A program made the position numbers and the translations under genes. Shown here piece after piece: positions 6,345 through 9,253 of a stretch of 9,253 bases of DNA. Position 1 is the stretch's first letter. Each line of letters starts with the position of its first letter. The DNA is from Thermodesulfovibrio sp. (lineage in GTDB: Bacteria > Nitrospirota > Thermodesulfovibrionia > Thermodesulfovibrionales > JdFR-85), in NCBI GenBank assembly GCA_027016675.1, contig JALUSH010000189.1:1-9253 (forward strand). The letters are read 5' to 3'. The notes below the pieces were generated by a model that saw only the letters and a program-made list of their open reading frames with translations, had not been told where the DNA came from and made no database searches.

Positions 6345-7046
6345 ACTGGTAAAGATATTCATGAGTTCCCTCAATCTGCGTACATCCATCTGTCCTGGTG
6401 CTTTTGTTTCACCCACTGATGCAAATGTAAAAAGGGAGCCAATGAAGGGAAAGAAGACCCTTGTAATCATACCCATCTGTCCCATACAGATAGTAACAAT
6501 GTTTTCGAGGAAATAAGTTACTGTAAGTTTGGTCATAACAAGAATGTCCTCTCTCCTTTTGGGCATGGTAGCTATCTTGACTATATGGGCTCCGCGGCTT
6601 TTGTTAAACAGGACAGTATCTTCCAGTTCCCTGTATGAGGGCGTGCTGTGAAAGTTGTGTACAGATGCTATAAGGATTTTATTGTTTTCCTTTACTATAT
6701 TCAGTACATCTATGAATATATCAGAGGCTGCCTCAATGTCTATCATATCAACAAGACCTGCCACTTCATTGAAGATACTCAGCCGTTCCGAGTCATCAAT
6801 ATGTGCTGCACCTCCTTCATCTGTAGCTCGAATTGTACATATGAGGTGCTTGTTGAATCCTTTTGCTTTCTTAGTTACCGCAGATATATATTCAGGAGAG
6901 AGATTGCTGAAATGGTCAACCCTCAATTCTATTAAATCTATTGAATCAAGCACTGCCTTATCAACAAGCCCTAATTCCCTGTCTGATATGGATGCAGCTA
7001 TCAGGGGTCTCCTGGCTTCTATGGTCTGTTTACTCAATAAATTCAT
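6339..7046 (-). CDS. aroD: 3-dehydroquinate dehydratase, type I
   Basis: This cytoplasmic enzyme dehydrates 3-dehydroquinate to 3-dehydroshikimate in the shikimate pathway through a lysine Schiff base. The 235 aa length suits the type I (AroD) family. Key residues are visible: Glu40, Arg42 and Asp44 in IELRVDHF; Arg73 and Glu77 in CTIRATDEGG; catalytic His130 in ASVHNFHSTP; Schiff-base Lys157 in VKIATMP; Arg196 in ITRVFF; and the closing-loop APGQ (216-219). The ATG at 7046 has GGAG about 8 nt upstream. It is a stand-alone enzyme, not fused to shikimate dehydrogenase, and no other aro gene is present in the window. It lies 81 bp downstream of the transporter gene on the same strand, with a possible promoter of its own. 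Confidence 0.96.
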   Translation of the reverse strand: MNLLSKQTIEARRPLIAASISDRELGLVDKAVLDSIDLIELRVDHFSNLSPEYISAVTKKAKGFNKHLICTIRATDEGGAAHIDDSERLSIFNEVAGLVDMIDIEAASDIFIDVLNIVKENNKILIASVHNFHSTPSYRELEDTVLFNKSRGAHIVKIATMPKRREDILVMTKLTVTYFLENIVTICMGQMGMITRVFFPFIGSLFTFASVGETKAPGQMDVRRLRELMNIFTSS

Positions 7047-7074
7047 TGTCCTATCTCCAAGTCTGTTTATGTCT

Positions 7075-7104
7075 ATTGTACTAAAAATCGGGCTCTGAAG
7101 TTAA
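7075..7104 (-). promoter_or_regulatory. Candidate aroD promoter
   Basis: In the 81 bp gap upstream of aroD, the minus strand has TACAAT (7080-7075, five of six matches). A weaker TTAACT (7104-7099, four of six) lies 18 bp before it. The start would fall near 7068, giving a leader of about 20 nt. This would let aroD be transcribed separately from the pncB-transporter pair. Confidence 0.35.
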
Positions 7105-7127
7105 ATGATAATAGTCAGCAGTGAGTT

Positions 7128-7988
7128 CTAATCTTCTCTCATTGTGAGATAGCCTGATATTAGAACCAGTACACCGCCAAGATAAGCCCTTACAGGGGGT
7201 GCCTCTGAAAGAAACAGTATCCCAAAAACTATTGCACCTACAGGTTCGAGGTATCCAAGAATAGCAGTTCTGCTTGCCTGGACCTTGCTCAGTCCATAAT
7301 AGTATAGATAGGGAGCCACTGTGGAATGTAGGAGGCCCATAAAGACAAATATCCACAGCCTATTGTAAGGGATAATATTTACAAAGGGCAACAAAAGGAT
7401 GGTCATGAATAGGTTCTGGAAAAATACTACCACATAGGGATTCAGACGTTGTGAAAAAACCCTTATCAGGATGATCAAAATGGCATAAAAGAGACCTGAT
7501 AAAAGACCCGAAGAGATACCGATGAGGTCATCACTGAGCTGGAATCCTTTATAGAATACACTCCTGAAACATTCAACAATGGTTGAACCCCCAAGCATGA
7601 TCCACAGACCTGTGGTTGCAATGATTATGGATGTGATTATCTTTAGATTTATCTTTTCGCCAAGAAATATGGCAGCAAGGAAGGCAACTATTACAGGTGC
7701 TGTGTAGTGAGTAAGCACTGCATTGGCAATACTTGTCTTGGAGTATGCAAAAAGAAAGGTAAATGTATTCAAAAGAAGACAGATGCTCAGAATAAAGATG
7801 AAAGGGAAAACCCTGAGCGGAGGAATGGACTGCCTGTGACGTTTCTTTAAAAATATCAGGGATTGAAAAAAAAGGGAGAAGAATGTGGAATAGAAAAGGA
7901 TTATGTGTACCTCAACACCCACAAGGCGTACAAAGACTCCAAGGGAACTCCATATCAGTATTGCCAGGACAATATAAAGAGAGGCCAT
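7128..7988 (-). CDS. EamA/DMT-superfamily membrane transporter
   Basis: The 286 aa integral membrane protein has ten predicted membrane helices in two tandem five-helix EamA halves, the usual drug/metabolite transporter layout. Helices fall near 3-22, 28-47, 61-82, 88-109, 115-134, 155-178, 185-205, 211-231, 239-261 and 266-283. Each half has the family's proline-containing helix ending in Glu: THYTAPVIVAFL to LGE (93-111) and LGYLEPVGAIVFG to LSE (244-262). It has no cleavable signal peptide. The substrate cannot be read from the sequence, since members export or import amino acids, nucleosides, vitamins and other metabolites. The ATG shares one base with the stop of the nicotinate phosphoribosyltransferase gene (TAATG), and no clear Shine-Dalgarno is visible. 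Translation is therefore probably coupled, and a link to pyridine-nucleotide precursors is possible. Confidence 0.92.
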   Translation of the reverse strand: MASLYIVLAILIWSSLGVFVRLVGVEVHIILFYSTFFSLFFQSLIFLKKRHRQSIPPLRVFPFIFILSICLLLNTFTFLFAYSKTSIANAVLTHYTAPVIVAFLAAIFLGEKINLKIITSIIIATTGLWIMLGGSTIVECFRSVFYKGFQLSDDLIGISSGLLSGLFYAILIILIRVFSQRLNPYVVVFFQNLFMTILLLPFVNIIPYNRLWIFVFMGLLHSTVAPYLYYYGLSKVQASRTAILGYLEPVGAIVFGILFLSEAPPVRAYLGGVLVLISGYLTMRED

Positions 7989-9148
7989 TATATAACAGTC
8001 AATCCCTGAGTCTGTTGTAACACCCGGTCCCTGATAGCAGAAGCAGATTCTTTTTCCATAAGATACCTTCCATTGTCTAACACAGATATAAGCAGGTCCT
8101 CATATTCACTGCCACATTCACATTTAATAGGTTCCTCTTTGAGAGGTGCTATTTTTCTGCTTCCACAGTTAGGACATTTAAGAACCCTTTTACTGCCTGA
8201 CCATTTGCCTCTTTTTGCTACTGGTTTTCCTTCAACCTCAACAATATCCATGGAATAGTCAATAACAGGGGCATTGCTTATTGATGTTCCAATGCCATAT
8301 GCATCAACAAGGGGGTTAAGTATGGGGATGTCATCTTCCTTGATGCCACCACTTACAAAGAGCTTTACATGATTGAACCCCCGCAGATTCAATTCCCATC
8401 GAACCTCTTCAAGTATTCTGAAGAAGTTCCCCCTTCTTGAAGAGGGAGTATCCAGCCTTACGGCAAACAGTTTTTCTCCAAGGGTCTGAGCTACATTAAG
8501 GGCCTCGAATTTTTCATCAAGGAATGTATCAATAAGGGCAACTCTTTTAAATTTAGGCTCCAGTACCTCATCGTATGCCCTGACTGCCTCTACTGTGGAT
8601 CCCATACATATGATCAGTGCATGAGGCATGGTACCCATTGGATCCTCTCCAATGATTTCACCACTCTTCACCACAGCCACGCCATCACAGCCTCCTATGT
8701 ATGCATTTCTTTCTATCATGGGAGCCAGTATGGGATGCATCCTTCGTGCCCCAAAACTGACTACAAGGCGGCCATCAGCAAGCTTTTTAAACCGTGCAGC
8801 CTTTGTGGCAATGCCAGATGCCTGACATATAAGCCCGAGGATGGCTGTCTCAAAAACGCAAAAATCCTGATAGTGTCCTTCTATTTCCATTACAGGTTCA
8901 AAAGGATAAAAAACCGTTCCTTCCTTCAATGCCCTGAGTTTCACAGGAAGTTTTTCAAGAAGATAGAGAACCTCTTCAAGCCCTGCGAAAACAGCCCATG
9001 GCCAGTTCTCGGGCAGACTTTTGGTAATAAATTCAGCCTTAACCACAGGATTAATGTTCCGTGCTTTAAGGATTCGAAGGGTTCTTTCAAAATACACATC
9101 TGTTATTTTTCCATTGAGTATGTCACGAGGTTGTGCTACAAGAAACAT
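7988..9148 (-). CDS. pncB: Nicotinate phosphoribosyltransferase, TA1145-type with C-terminal zinc domain
   Basis: The enzyme joins nicotinate and PRPP into nicotinate mononucleotide, the entry step of the Preiss-Handler NAD salvage route. The 386 aa protein shows TDVYFERT (16-23), FGARRMHP (132-139), GTMPHAL (172-178, including the histidine expected to be phosphorylated), LIDTF (205-209), VRLDT (230-234), SGGI (266-269) and GIGTSISN (285-292). After KRGKWSGSK there is a small metal-binding module with Cys325, Cys328, Cys343 and Cys345. It resembles the four-cysteine zinc knuckle-like domain known from the Thermoplasma acidophilum enzyme. The length suits this archaeal-like branch rather than the E. 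coli PncB branch. The ATG at 9148 has a near-perfect Shine-Dalgarno. The stop is shared with the transporter start. Confidence 0.93.
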   Translation of the reverse strand: MFLVAQPRDILNGKITDVYFERTLRILKARNINPVVKAEFITKSLPENWPWAVFAGLEEVLYLLEKLPVKLRALKEGTVFYPFEPVMEIEGHYQDFCVFETAILGLICQASGIATKAARFKKLADGRLVVSFGARRMHPILAPMIERNAYIGGCDGVAVVKSGEIIGEDPMGTMPHALIICMGSTVEAVRAYDEVLEPKFKRVALIDTFLDEKFEALNVAQTLGEKLFAVRLDTPSSRRGNFFRILEEVRWELNLRGFNHVKLFVSGGIKEDDIPILNPLVDAYGIGTSISNAPVIDYSMDIVEVEGKPVAKRGKWSGSKRVLKCPNCGSRKIAPLKEEPIKCECGSEYEDLLISVLDNGRYLMEKESASAIRDRVLQQTQGLTVI

Positions 9149-9152
9149 GATT

Positions 9153-9160
9153 ACCTCCTA
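9153..9160 (-). promoter_or_regulatory. pncB ribosome binding site
   Basis: The minus strand reads TAGGAGGT, then four bases and the ATG at 9148. This near-perfect Shine-Dalgarno fixes the start codon. Confidence 0.85.
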
Positions 9161-9162
9161 TG

Positions 9163-9177
9163 TTGATTGTAAATCAA
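9163..9177. promoter_or_regulatory. Short perfect inverted repeat before pncB
   Basis: TTGATT and AATCAA flank GTA as a perfect 6-3-6 inverted repeat, immediately upstream of the pncB Shine-Dalgarno and overlapping the stop codon of the upstream gene. It could be an operator half-site pair or a small hairpin. It does not clearly match a regulator site I know, and AT-rich repeats this short arise by chance. Confidence 0.25.
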
Positions 9178-9253
9178 TTATTATCCTGCTCATCAAATTC
9201 CTTTTTTATAACCCATATCTGACCGAATTCTTTTTCCTGGTATACCCTGGCAA
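9174..9253 (-). CDS. C-terminal end of an unidentified protein (partial)
   Basis: On the minus strand one frame is open from the window edge to a TGA at 9176-9174. It encodes 25 visible residues ending FGQIWVIKKEFDEQDNN. The composition is charged and protein-like, while the other two frames hit stops. It ends 25 bp before the pncB start, the spacing expected of an upstream cistron in the same operon. The stretch is too short to assign a family. Confidence 0.4.
   Translation of the reverse strand, partial: ARVYQEKEFGQIWVIKKEFDEQDNN

Noticed and set aside
8621..9166. 181-codon open frame antisense to pncB
   Set aside because: It is a shadow of the nicotinate phosphoribosyltransferase reading frame, with no family-like motifs and a biased composition.
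9153..9200. Promoter for pncB in the last bases (TTGATG, 19 bp, TACAAT)
   Set aside because: The spacing is too long and the -35 match poor. The upstream open frame with a 25 bp gap makes co-transcription as likely.
1..9253. Search for a novel defence, mobile or CRISPR-like system
   Set aside because: All substantial reading frames belong to recognised housekeeping families. There are no direct-repeat arrays, transposase or integrase motifs, terminal inverted repeats, or blocks of foreign-looking composition.

Overview
The window is a compact housekeeping segment of a bacterial chromosome. By eye it is about 42% GC. AGA/AGG (Arg) and ATA (Ile) codons are very frequent, and almost no base lies outside genes. 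The trigger factor, ClpP, ClpX, IF-2 and L28 sequences are plainly bacterial. The codon style, a zinc-binding L28, a type I dehydroquinase and a TA1145-type nicotinate phosphoribosyltransferase would fit a Gram-negative lineage such as Nitrospirota or Thermodesulfobacteriota. That placement is inference and was not tested.

Left arm, plus strand: tig (5' end cut by the window edge), clpP and clpX form a tight protein-quality-control operon. tig and clpP share an ATGA overlap, and the clpX Shine-Dalgarno overlaps the clpP stop. ClpX runs convergently into a DUF721 (DciA-like) gene on the minus strand, overlapping it by 28 bp. That gene is the second cistron of an rpmB (L28)-DUF721 operon, again joined by an ATGA overlap. 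A good sigma70-type promoter precedes rpmB, in a gap of about 100 bp shared with the divergent infB.

Middle, plus strand: infB (IF-2) is followed by a DUF503/YlxP-family gene, which ends in a 6 bp convergent overlap with aroD. The usual IF-2 neighbours (nusA, rimP, rbfA, truB) are not present.

Right arm, minus strand, in order of transcription: the last codons of an unidentified gene, a nicotinate phosphoribosyltransferase (NAD salvage), an EamA/DMT membrane transporter starting on the stop codon of that enzyme, then aroD (type I 3-dehydroquinate dehydratase) after an 81 bp gap.

No mobile element, CRISPR array, tRNA, rRNA or phage gene was seen, and no intergenic stretch exceeds about 100 bases. 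I did not find a novel multi-gene system. The points worth a second look are a degenerate prolyl-isomerase domain in trigger factor, a divergent DUF721 protein coupled to L28, two convergent gene pairs with overlapping 3' ends and no room for ordinary terminators, and the coupling of a transporter to NAD salvage.
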